Shown here piece by piece: positions 8,506-16,398 of a DNA stretch of 64,000 nucleotides (its first letter is position 1; each line of letters begins with the position of its first letter). Source of the DNA: an uncultured Dehalococcoidia bacterium. Lineage in GTDB: Bacteria > Chloroflexota > Dehalococcoidia > Lucifugimonadales > UBA3495. The notes below the pieces were generated by a model. It saw only the letters and a program-made list of their open reading frames with translations, made no database searches and was not told where the DNA came from. The DNA lies in NCBI GenBank assembly GCA_951813535.1, contig OX638345.1, forward strand, positions 4,146,608 to 4,210,607. The letters run 5' to 3'. The position numbers were made by a program, and so were the translations under genes.

Positions 8506-9666
8506 ATGCGCCTGTCATGTCTTCAGGAAAACTTGGCCCGCGGACTGGGTGTGGTGAGCCGGGCAGTGGCCAGCCGATCGACGCTGCCAATAACTCAAAA
8601 CGTTTTGCTCCGCACCGATCAGGGCATGCTGATGCTGTCCGCCACCAACCTCGAAATCGCCATCACCACCTGGATCGGCGCGATGATCGAGGAAGAAGGG
8701 GCGATCACCGTGCCCCACCGCCTGTTGTCGGACTGGGTCAACACGCGTCCCAGCGACCGGATCGATCTGGACCTGGGCGGACCTGACACCGACGGCGCAG
8801 CCGGCGGCGGCAGCGTTTTGCACCTCGCCTGCGGTCGCGCCATGACTCATATCAACGGCGCCGACGCCGCAGACTTCCCGCCCGTTCCGCAGGTCGACAC
8901 CGGCACGGCCATCGACATCGACCCCAGCGTCCTGCGCTCCGGGATCAGCCTCGTGGAGTTCTCCGCCGCCACCGACGAATCGCGCCCGGTGTTGACCGGC
9001 GTGGAACTCAAGCTGAACGAGTCCAACGTGACTATGGCCGCCGCCGACGGCTTCCGCCTAGCCGTGTATTCCGGTCAGATTTCCCAGTCGGTGGACGAGG
9101 AAATCAAGGTGATCGTCCCGGCCCGGACCATGCGGGAAGTTCAACGCCTGGCCTCGGAACAGAGCAGTTCCGTCCAGATGACCCTGTCCCCCGACCGCGG
9201 ACAGGCCATGTTCAAGTTGGAGCACGTTGAGATCGTTTCCCAGCTGCTCCAGGGCAGCTTCCCGAACTACGAGCAGCTCATCCCCGAGCGGTACGAGACC
9301 CGAGCCGTGATGGAACTGGACGACCTGAAACGCGCCACGCAGTCGGCGTCGGTCTTCGCCCGGGACGGCAGCAACATAGTCCGGCTGGAGATGATGCCCC
9401 AGGAAGCCAGCGACGGCGGCCAGCTCAAGGTCTCCGCGCGCTCCGAAGAGGTGGGCGACAGCCTGGACGAGTTGGACATCGACCAGTTGGACGGCGAGGA
9501 CGCCAAGATCGCCTTCAACGTCCGCTATCTCCAGGACATCGTGAACGTGCTGGGCCGCGGCAAGGTCGCAATCGAAGTGACCAACTCCTCGAGCCCCGGC
9601 GTGTTCCGTCCCGCCGACTCCGACCGGTACGTACATGTGGTTATGCCGATGTACGTCCAATGGTAG
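8506..9666 (+). CDS. dnaN: DNA polymerase III subunit beta (sliding clamp)
   Basis: 386 residues, typical of bacterial beta clamps. It forms the ring that tethers DNA polymerase III to DNA. Recognisable segments: LPITQNVLL (domain 1), VEFSAATDESRPVLTGV (domain 2), MAAADGFRLAVY, GSFPNYEQLIPE, and the C-terminal VMPMYVQW corresponding to the family's terminal LMPM motif. There is an acidic, glycine-rich insert around residues 87-100. The start follows a TATAAT box by 33 nt with no obvious Shine-Dalgarno. dnaA and recF are not adjacent. The next gene, an SRAP protein, begins 12 nt after its stop. Confidence 0.95.
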   Translation: MRLSCLQENLARGLGVVSRAVASRSTLPITQNVLLRTDQGMLMLSATNLEIAITTWIGAMIEEEGAITVPHRLLSDWVNTRPSDRIDLDLGGPDTDGAAGGGSVLHLACGRAMTHINGADAADFPPVPQVDTGTAIDIDPSVLRSGISLVEFSAATDESRPVLTGVELKLNESNVTMAAADGFRLAVYSGQISQSVDEEIKVIVPARTMREVQRLASEQSSSVQMTLSPDRGQAMFKLEHVEIVSQLLQGSFPNYEQLIPERYETRAVMELDDLKRATQSASVFARDGSNIVRLEMMPQEASDGGQLKVSARSEEVGDSLDELDIDQLDGEDAKIAFNVRYLQDIVNVLGRGKVAIEVTNSSSPGVFRPADSDRYVHVVMPMYVQW

Positions 9667-9678
9667 TAGCGTCCCGCC

Positions 9679-10383
9679 ATGTGCGGGCGGTTCGGCCTCT
9701 TCGCTGAGCTGGGGGACCTGGCCGGCCATTTCGATTTCCGGGCTGAGCCCCTGCAGGGGTCCTACCTCCCGCGCTGGAACATCCCTCCCACTTCGCCCGT
9801 CCTGGCCATCAGCGCTGACGGCCACGACCGCGCGGCCAGCATGATGCGCTGGGGCCTGACGCCCTCCCGTGGGCGCAACAGCAAGTCGGCTCCGCGGCTC
9901 TTGTTCAACGCGCGCGCCGAAACCATCGACCAGCGACCCATCTTCCGAAGCGCCTTTGCGGGCCGCCGGTGCCTGGTGCCGGCCAACGGGTTCTACGAAT
10001 GGAAGGCCGGAGCGGGGCGAACCAAAACTCCCCAGTGGGTTTCACACCGCGATGGTCATCCCGTCGCTTTCGCCGGCATCTGGTATGCCGCGCAACCCAG
10101 CGACGAGAGCCAGGCGGTATGCGTGATCATCACCACCGCTGCGAATGCGCTGGTGGCGTCCATACACGACCGCATGCCGGTGATCCTGCCGCCCGATCAG
10201 TACGACCCGTGGCTCTCCGGCCAGACCGACCCCGACGCCTTGCTGGAGCTATTGAACTGCCGGGATTGGCCGGAAATGTCGGTGCGCGAGGTTCCCTCGG
10301 CGGTCAACCGGGTGGCCAACGATGGACCGCATCTCATCGCTGACGACGGGACGGGCGAAGCACCGCCGCGCCTGTTCCCGTAG
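9679..10383 (+). CDS. SOS response-associated peptidase (SRAP; YedK/HMCES family)
   Basis: 234 residues. The protein begins Met-Cys-Gly-Arg-Phe; after Met removal, Cys2 forms a thiazolidine crosslink to abasic sites in single-stranded DNA and protects them. Other family residues are visible: NARAETI, RCLVPANGFYEWK and HDRMPVIL. It is the expected length. It lies 12 nt downstream of dnaN and is very likely co-transcribed, placing an abasic-site shield with the replication clamp. The active cysteine, glutamate and histidine regions all appear intact. Confidence 0.92.
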   Translation: MCGRFGLFAELGDLAGHFDFRAEPLQGSYLPRWNIPPTSPVLAISADGHDRAASMMRWGLTPSRGRNSKSAPRLLFNARAETIDQRPIFRSAFAGRRCLVPANGFYEWKAGAGRTKTPQWVSHRDGHPVAFAGIWYAAQPSDESQAVCVIITTAANALVASIHDRMPVILPPDQYDPWLSGQTDPDALLELLNCRDWPEMSVREVPSAVNRVANDGPHLIADDGTGEAPPRLFP

Positions 10384-10415
10384 CTGAATTCGCCGGCGCC
10401 CGGTCACATCTCCGA

Positions 10416-12638
10416 TCAGTCGTTTCCCACCTCGAGCGCCTCCGCCACCAGCTCGTGCTCGTCCTCGTCGTCTGGCTCGTCGGCGACGGGCTCGGGCGGA
10501 TGCAGCGGCAGATCGATAGTCATCTCGGTGAACTCGCCCGGCTCGGATTGGACCAGTATCTCCCCGCCATGCCGGCGAACGATGTCGTTGCAGATCGACA
10601 ACCCCAGGCCGGTGCCCTTGTCCGTGGGCTTGGTGGTGAAGAACGGATTGAACATCTTTTCGATAACTTCCGGCGGCATGCCCGTACCGTTATCGCGGAT
10701 GCGTACGTGGATTCTATCTTCATCGTACTGAGTGGACAGCCATAGCGTGGGCGAGTAATCAGACCCGCCTCCGTCTCGCTCCATGGTCATGCGCTTTTCG
10801 TTGGTTGCGTAGCAACCATTGTTGACGATATTCAGGAAAACGCGACCCAGGTCCTGCGGATTGACGTCGATCTCTCCCATCGAGTCGTCGAAGTCGTACT
10901 GTAAGTCCAGCTGGAAGTTGGGATCCGTCGCCCTGGTGCTGTGATAAGCCAGGCGGGCGTGTTCATCCAGCAGGTTGTTGATGTTGGTGGGCTGATGACC
11001 GACAGATTCGCGGCTCATCATCAGCATGTCGTGCACGATACGGTTGGCCCGGTCTCCGTGGCTTCGAATCCGCTCCAGGTTCCCGCCCAGCTCGTTGAAG
11101 ATGTCCTCAAGCAGGTCCTGCTGCTCTTCGTTCAGTTGGCCGTCCTCGCTCTCGTCCAGCGTTTCCTTCAACTCCTCCAGCAGCTCTTCCGATACCTCAG
11201 AGAAGTTTTTCACGAAGTTCAACGGGTTCCGGATTTCGTGCGCCACTCCGGCGGTGAGCTCACCCAGAGCGGCCAGTTTTTCCCGCATTACGATCTGGCC
11301 CTGCGCGGTGTTGAGGTCGGTCAGGGCCTGTTCGAGTTCGCCGTTCTTGCCCTGGAGTTCTTCCGCCAACTCCTCCACCAGATTCAGCCGCTGGATTTCG
11401 ATGGCGTGCTGACGGAAGATCTCCAGCGCCGCCGCCATTTCGGCCACTTCATCGCGGCCCCGGATTTCCGCCCGCGCTTCCAGGTCGCCGCCGGCCATCT
11501 GCCGCATCCACTGCGACAGCATCTCGATGCGGTGCAGGAGAACCCGCCCCACAAAGAGCCACGCGATCAGGATCGCGCCCACGATGCTGAAGCCGGTGAT
11601 GGCCAGCAGCAGCGTGCGGCCCGTGAATATCGCCTGGTTCGAGGCCTCGGTAGCAACCTCCGCGCTGTTCCTGGCGGTTTGGACCAGGAACTCCATTTCG
11701 CCAAGCAGCAGTACGGCAATGTCATGGTTGTTGCCCAAAAGGACGACCTGGAGGTCCGCGAGTTCGAGCTGACGCTTGCGCAATTCGAAACCATTCTCGT
11801 CACCGGCTCCCAATTCCAGCAGGCGCGAGAAGAGGGGCGTCAGTTCCGAGTGGATTTCCGTGCCGGACAACCGGCTCAGGTTACGATTGATGTGAAAGAC
11901 CGATGACTCGAACCGTTCCCGCAACGGCTCGATCAGAGACGGATCGGAAACCGTGCTCGCGCTGGCCAGAATTTGCGTTGCTATGTTGACGTTGCTCTGC
12001 AGTTCGGAAAGGTAATGGAACCGGGTGAGCTCGTCCTCCGCTCGATATGCCACTTCCTCCGCCGGGGGTTCTCCCAGTTTCCGGTAACCGGTAACCGTGT
12101 AAAACAGTTGATCGTCGCGCGCCGGAGCGACGATGTGGTCGAGCTGAGACCTGAGTTCGGTCAGCTCGGTTTGCAGCCCGTCTGATTGATCCTCCAGAGC
12201 AAACCTCTCCGAAATTCCTTCCTTAACGTCACCGATATTGAGCAACAGGGTGTCGGAGTACGCCAATATGCGGACGAACTGTTCTTTCTCGGTCTCATCG
12301 GCGCGACTCTCCAGGACCGCCAGTTGTTGCTCAAACGCCTGGTGGGCTTCGTCGATGCGTGCGCTGACCACGGCGACTTCATCCGCGTTGGTGGCCGTGG
12401 GCAGCGCCGCGGCGTCCGCCACCAGGGCGCTGCTGAATTGAGCGACGTCAAACGCGGCGGCCAGGTCCGGAACGCTGCGCTCGTTGACCCGGTTCTGGGC
12501 ATCGCCCACCTGGTCGAAGGAAAACCAACCAACCAGCGCCGCCGCGAAGGTAAGACAAACCGCGCCCCCCAGCGCCAGGTACAGCTGGGAAGAGATGCGA
12601 TAACGGAGTTCGAGAATTTTGATCAGTGTTGCCATCAT
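10416..12638 (-). CDS. Transmembrane sensor histidine kinase with HAMP domain
   Basis: 740 residues. Transmembrane helix 1 is near residues 17-38 and helix 2 near 333-360, enclosing about 295 residues of mostly helical extracytoplasmic sensor. HAMP follows (about 356-412), a short coiled coil, then HisKA with GVAHEIRNPLNF (phospho-acceptor His near 466). The HATPase domain has the N box NIVNNGCYAT, RDNGTGMP and GTGLGLSIC. The acidic C-terminal tail is rich in Asp/Glu. Its start overlaps the stop of the upstream ligand-binding lipoprotein by 4 nt, implying that protein is its sensor input. No separate response regulator follows; the receiver-PP2C protein nearby is the best candidate partner. 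Confidence 0.9.
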   Translation of the reverse strand: MMATLIKILELRYRISSQLYLALGGAVCLTFAAALVGWFSFDQVGDAQNRVNERSVPDLAAAFDVAQFSSALVADAAALPTATNADEVAVVSARIDEAHQAFEQQLAVLESRADETEKEQFVRILAYSDTLLLNIGDVKEGISERFALEDQSDGLQTELTELRSQLDHIVAPARDDQLFYTVTGYRKLGEPPAEEVAYRAEDELTRFHYLSELQSNVNIATQILASASTVSDPSLIEPLRERFESSVFHINRNLSRLSGTEIHSELTPLFSRLLELGAGDENGFELRKRQLELADLQVVLLGNNHDIAVLLLGEMEFLVQTARNSAEVATEASNQAIFTGRTLLLAITGFSIVGAILIAWLFVGRVLLHRIEMLSQWMRQMAGGDLEARAEIRGRDEVAEMAAALEIFRQHAIEIQRLNLVEELAEELQGKNGELEQALTDLNTAQGQIVMREKLAALGELTAGVAHEIRNPLNFVKNFSEVSEELLEELKETLDESEDGQLNEEQQDLLEDIFNELGGNLERIRSHGDRANRIVHDMLMMSRESVGHQPTNINNLLDEHARLAYHSTRATDPNFQLDLQYDFDDSMGEIDVNPQDLGRVFLNIVNNGCYATNEKRMTMERDGGGSDYSPTLWLSTQYDEDRIHVRIRDNGTGMPPEVIEKMFNPFFTTKPTDKGTGLGLSICNDIVRRHGGEILVQSEPGEFTEMTIDLPLHPPEPVADEPDDEDEHELVAEALEVGND

Positions 12639-13927
12639 TTTTCTTCGCTCCCCAATACATCCTGCGGCAAGACATCCAGGGGAATGTACTCGCCATCTTC
12701 CCCGATCATCGTCAGGAAGACCGCGTCAGACCACTGGTTGCTCTCTTCCTCGCTGTAACGCAGTTCCACGCCGTTCATGTCAATTGGCTGGGCGTTGCGG
12801 AGCACGCTCAAAAAACAGGCGCGGGTCAAATCGTCGCCGCATCGCTCCAAACCGGCAATTGCCAGGCGACCCGCCATGTACCCTTCCAGGGACACGAACC
12901 CCGGCTCCACCCGAGGGTCGTATTCTGCCAACGCTGCCTGGTAGGAGGCTACAACCGGGTTGGACGTATCCGTAGGGAACGGGACGACCTGGGTGACAAT
13001 CACGCCCTTGCCGCCGGTACCCAGCTCCTCGGCAAGGGCGTTGCTTCCGACAAAAGAAACGGTCATAAACACGGGGTTCATGCCTATTTCCCTTGCCCAG
13101 GCAATCACCGCAGCCACCGGTTGGTAGGCGCCGATCACGATCACCGCCTGGGGTTGCCCTTTGCGCACGTCGAGCAATCCCGTTTTCACGGCGGTGGTAT
13201 TTCTCTGGTACAGACCGACGGCCACCGGGTCCAGGTAACGCCGGTGCAGCGCGGCGCTTGCGCCGTTGAACCCGGCTCTGCCGAAAGAGTCGTCCTGGTA
13301 CAAGACCGCGATGCGCTCGATGCCAAGGTCCTCGGTCAGGCGTTCCACCATCTCCTCGGTTTCCTGGTTATAGGAGGCCCTCAGGTTGATTACGCTGCGG
13401 AGTTTGGGGTCCCGCAGAAAAGCGGCTCCGGTAAAGGGCGCGATGTAAGGCACGCCAGCCGATTCTGCCACCGGCACGGCGGAACGCGATGTCGGTGTGC
13501 CAACGGCGCCAATTAACGCGAAGATATCCTCGTCTTCGATGAGTTCCGTTGTATTGACAATGGCAAGCTCCGGCTCGTAGGTGTCGTCTCGGGTCACCAA
13601 CTCCAGCCGGCGTCCGTTCACCCCGCCGGCCCGGTTTACCTCGGCAAACGCGGCTTCGATCCCGTGGTTCATGCCGATGCCGAGCTGCCCGGCGGGGCCG
13701 GTGAACGCGGCCGATTGCCCGAACACGATGCGGTCTTCGAATACCCCCGGATCCTCGCGATCCGCCGTGGGAGACATGACCATATGCCGCGGCATAGGCG
13801 TGGGTACGACGGCCTCCGCAACGGCGTTGGCGCCGGCGCTGGCGTCGGGACCGCATGCCGCCAGCACGAAAAGGCACGCGACCGCGATGGCTGAGAATGC
13901 CTTGGCGAGTGGGTTGGTCCAGGACAC
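12635..13927 (-). CDS. Periplasmic-binding-protein-like lipoprotein (Leu/Ile/Val-binding type)
   Basis: 430 residues. An N-terminal lipoprotein signal ends at LFVLAAC-G (Cys near residue 24), then a low-complexity linker, then a type I periplasmic-binding fold. Key segments: IVFGQSAAFTGPAGQLG, NGRRLELVTRDDTYEP, ALIGAVGTPTSRS, and RSVINLRASYNQETEEMV. These match the branched-chain amino acid/urea-binding family. There is no ABC permease or ATPase next to it. Instead its stop overlaps the histidine kinase start by 4 nt, so it probably presents a ligand to the kinase. The start is GTG with AGAGG 7 nt upstream. Confidence 0.88.
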   Translation of the reverse strand: MSWTNPLAKAFSAIAVACLFVLAACGPDASAGANAVAEAVVPTPMPRHMVMSPTADREDPGVFEDRIVFGQSAAFTGPAGQLGIGMNHGIEAAFAEVNRAGGVNGRRLELVTRDDTYEPELAIVNTTELIEDEDIFALIGAVGTPTSRSAVPVAESAGVPYIAPFTGAAFLRDPKLRSVINLRASYNQETEEMVERLTEDLGIERIAVLYQDDSFGRAGFNGASAALHRRYLDPVAVGLYQRNTTAVKTGLLDVRKGQPQAVIVIGAYQPVAAVIAWAREIGMNPVFMTVSFVGSNALAEELGTGGKGVIVTQVVPFPTDTSNPVVASYQAALAEYDPRVEPGFVSLEGYMAGRLAIAGLERCGDDLTRACFLSVLRNAQPIDMNGVELRYSEEESNQWSDAVFLTMIGEDGEYIPLDVLPQDVLGSEEK

Positions 13928-14045
13928 CGACTAGCCTCTGATCTCACCGGATGACGGCGCTGCGGCGTGGAACCGTGGAAACAACAGCCTGGCAGCTACG
14001 CGGCGAATCGACGGTGCGGCGCAGTCGGGACCGCGATCGTCACAT

Positions 14046-14459
14046 TCACTCCGTCTTGAGCTTGGTCATTGCCAGCTTGTTCTTGCCGTCCTCTCTGCTG
14101 TACCGCATCTCGTCCATCATCGTTCGTACGATATGGACCCCCAGCCCGCCAATGGGCCGTTCCCCCAGCGGCGCCGAGATGTCAGGCGAGTCCAAATCTT
14201 CCAGCGGGTTGAACGGCCGGCCGTCGTCGGCAATCTCCACGGTCACTCTTTCCGAGTCGGAAACCAGCGATATTTCAATATCCCCGGTTGCGCCGCTGTA
14301 ATTTACGATGTTGACGCCCAATTCTTCCAGAACAAGGTTCAATTTGAAAACCAGATCCGGAGGCCAGTTGTCTCGCTCGGCGAATTCCTCGACCGCCGCC
14401 GGGATCAGCTCAAGCTGCTCATGGCTCGGCGCTATTTTCAAATCCACCCGGGCGGTCAT
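14046..14459 (-). CDS. Anti-sigma factor serine kinase, RsbW-like ATP-binding protein
   Basis: 137 residues, a stand-alone GHKL ATPase. The N box is LVLEELGVNIVNYS (Glu plus Asn for Mg-ATP), the G1 box is IADDGRPFNP, and the G2 box is GGLGVHIVRTMMDEM. RsbW/SpoIIAB-type proteins phosphorylate a STAS antagonist and sequester a sigma factor or another target. The start overlaps the PP2C stop (ATGA), and the STAS gene is the first gene of the run, giving the full partner-switch trio. No sigma factor gene is in the window. Confidence 0.85.
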   Translation of the reverse strand: MTARVDLKIAPSHEQLELIPAAVEEFAERDNWPPDLVFKLNLVLEELGVNIVNYSGATGDIEISLVSDSERVTVEIADDGRPFNPLEDLDSPDISAPLGERPIGGLGVHIVRTMMDEMRYSREDGKNKLAMTKLKTE

Positions 14460-15631
14460 GGCACCGTCTCACTGCGGCGGAAAATGAGGCAGGTAATATC
14501 ATCAAACTGCGCGACATTCCCCGCAAATTGGTTCACGGCATCAAAGACGGCCTGCGTCGCCGTTTCAGCCTCGCGGTGCGGCTGCGCTGTGAACACCTGC
14601 TTCAGCCGCTCCATCCCGAACTCCTCGGCGCCCTCGTTTACGGCCTCCGTAACACCGTCAGTGTAAAAGACAACGGTGTCGCCCGCGGCGGTGGTAATCG
14701 TTCGTTCGTCGTAATCCATGCCCGGCATGACACCCAGCGCGATCCCGTTTGTGCCGGGCAACACCGTGGAAGTGCCGTCAATGTGAACGATGAGCGGCGC
14801 GTTGTGGCCTCCATTGGCGTAGGTCAGTTCCCCGGTGGCCGGATCGTACACCGCGTAGAACAGGGTGACGAACATCATGGCGTCGTTGTCGTCATACAGC
14901 AGGTCGTTGACTTCGGTGAGGACTTCGCGTGGGGACTTGAGCCCCATCGCCGCGCTCTTGAGGAGCGTCCGGCTGGCCATCATGAACAGCGCGGCGGGCA
15001 CTCCCTTGTCCGAGACGTCCGCCACGGCCAGCCCAATTCGACCGTTGTTCAAATATATGACGTCGAAGAAGTCGCCCCCCACAACCCGGGCGGGGGTCAT
15101 GCTGCCGTGTATCTGGAATCCGGGTTGACGCGGGAACTCCGTGGGCAGGATCGACTGCTGCATCTTGTTGGCGACGTCGAGCTCGTTTTCCAACGCCACC
15201 AGCCGTTCTCGCGACGCCGTCGCCGCTCTCCACGCTTCGAGGTTGGTCAGGGCCCGCTCGATGGTGATGCGCAGGTCTTCAAAATCGACCGGCTTGGTGA
15301 CGAAATCGAACGCGCCCAGGTTCATGGCGGAGCGAATATTTTTCATATCGCCATAGGCGGAGATGATTACGGCGTGTATGTCCGGCGCCACCTCCGGTAT
15401 ATGCGACAACAACGCCAGCCCATCCATCTGAGGCATGTTGATGTCGGACAACACCATATCGATTTCGTCGTCCTGATTCAGCGTCTCGAGCGCCTCCACC
15501 CCGTTCTGCGCAAAGACGAACTGATAACGCCCCGAGCGAATCGCCCGCCGCATCCGCTGTAGTACCAGCGGCTCCAGGTCAGGCTCGTCGTCGACCACGA
15601 GGATCCGGTATGGCCCTGACGTATCTGCCAT
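14456..15631 (-). CDS. Response regulator with PP2C-type phosphatase output (RsbU/SpoIIE-like)
   Basis: 391 residues. N-terminal receiver: acidic pocket VVDDEPD, phospho-acceptor Asp63 in LSDINMP, Lys in FVTKPVDF. A coiled linker around residues 130-165 (RERLVALENELDVANKMQQ) joins it to a SpoIIE-type PP2C domain with GGDFFDV, AVADVSDKGVPAALFM, YANGGHNAPL and FYTDGVTEA metal motifs. Such proteins dephosphorylate a STAS antagonist when the receiver is phosphorylated. I prefer ATG 15631, right before the receiver, to an upstream ATG at 15670. Overlaps the RsbW-like gene by 4 nt. Confidence 0.9.
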   Translation of the reverse strand: MADTSGPYRILVVDDEPDLEPLVLQRMRRAIRSGRYQFVFAQNGVEALETLNQDDEIDMVLSDINMPQMDGLALLSHIPEVAPDIHAVIISAYGDMKNIRSAMNLGAFDFVTKPVDFEDLRITIERALTNLEAWRAATASRERLVALENELDVANKMQQSILPTEFPRQPGFQIHGSMTPARVVGGDFFDVIYLNNGRIGLAVADVSDKGVPAALFMMASRTLLKSAAMGLKSPREVLTEVNDLLYDDNDAMMFVTLFYAVYDPATGELTYANGGHNAPLIVHIDGTSTVLPGTNGIALGVMPGMDYDERTITTAAGDTVVFYTDGVTEAVNEGAEEFGMERLKQVFTAQPHREAETATQAVFDAVNQFAGNVAQFDDITCLIFRRSETVP

Positions 15632-15707
15632 GATTCCATCCCTGACGGGCGATCTACGCCCGCTCACCATGTATTTGGGTCGTGAAGCCGGCTATGCTTC
15701 AAAAAGA

Positions 15708-16046
15708 TTAACCTTTCAGCGCGGCGATAGCTTCTTCCTGGGACGGATGGATGGCGATGACCTGGTCGAAACCGCTGATTTCAAATACTTCCCTTACGGT
15801 TCCCGACAGTGCGCACAGCGCGAAGCCGGAATTCTGTCGCTGCAAGGTCTTTGCGGTTTGCAGAACCACCCGAAGGCCCGCACTACTGATGTACGTCAGC
15901 TTCTCCATGTCGAGGATAACGACCTGGTCGGTAGGTTCGATGGCTGCATCCAGATCTTCGAGGAAGCGCTGCGCGTTGGTGCTGTCGACGCGTTCGGCAG
16001 CCTCAATTATCAGAGTGCCCTGATTCCTCTGGAAATCAATTGCCAT
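15708..16046 (-). CDS. STAS-domain anti-sigma factor antagonist (RsbV/SpoIIAA-like)
   Basis: 112 residues, a single STAS domain. The phosphorylation loop reads TYISSAGLRVVL, with Ser54/Ser55 where SpoIIAA has the phospho-serine. It should be phosphorylated by the RsbW-like kinase and dephosphorylated by the PP2C protein. The start at 16046 is set by AGGAG 8 nt upstream and by where the domain begins. A longer frame reaching 16193 has no such site and looks noncoding. It heads the signalling run, 76 nt before the receiver-PP2C gene. Confidence 0.88.
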   Translation of the reverse strand: MAIDFQRNQGTLIIEAAERVDSTNAQRFLEDLDAAIEPTDQVVILDMEKLTYISSAGLRVVLQTAKTLQRQNSGFALCALSGTVREVFEISGFDQVIAIHPSQEEAIAALKG

Positions 16047-16398
16047 GATGCTGTCTCCTGAATTTCGCTGGCAGTTATTGGAGACACTGGCGACCGCGTC
16101 AACGCTCGCCAATGGCTCATGCCGGTTTTCGGTGAATTGTATCATCGAATCGGATTTTGTGTAGCCTGTTCCCAAACGGCTTATCGCACACATGTCTGGC
16201 CCGACCCCAACATTGTCAACATTATCGTCCTTCCTTACCCACCCTTTAACAAGCGATTGTCAGCTGTGCCACTTCAAGCGCTTCGCTCCCGTCCTCGCAC
16301 TTCGCCTGCTGACTCTGTGCGTTGACGGAACCGTCAGCGGCAAATAGACTGCGTTCAATTCAAACGGCTTCAAGGCTCCGAATCGGAGGAGAATCACG
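16047..16398. other. Intergenic region between divergent STAS and UGSC genes
   Basis: 352 nt without a credible gene. It should hold the promoters of both the minus-strand signalling operon and the plus-strand UGSC gene. A minus-strand TTGACA (16214-16219) and a minus-strand TACAAT (16136-16141) occur but are not correctly spaced with each other, so I do not call a promoter. The GGAGGA at 16385-16390 is the ribosome-binding site of the UGSC gene. Confidence 0.5.
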
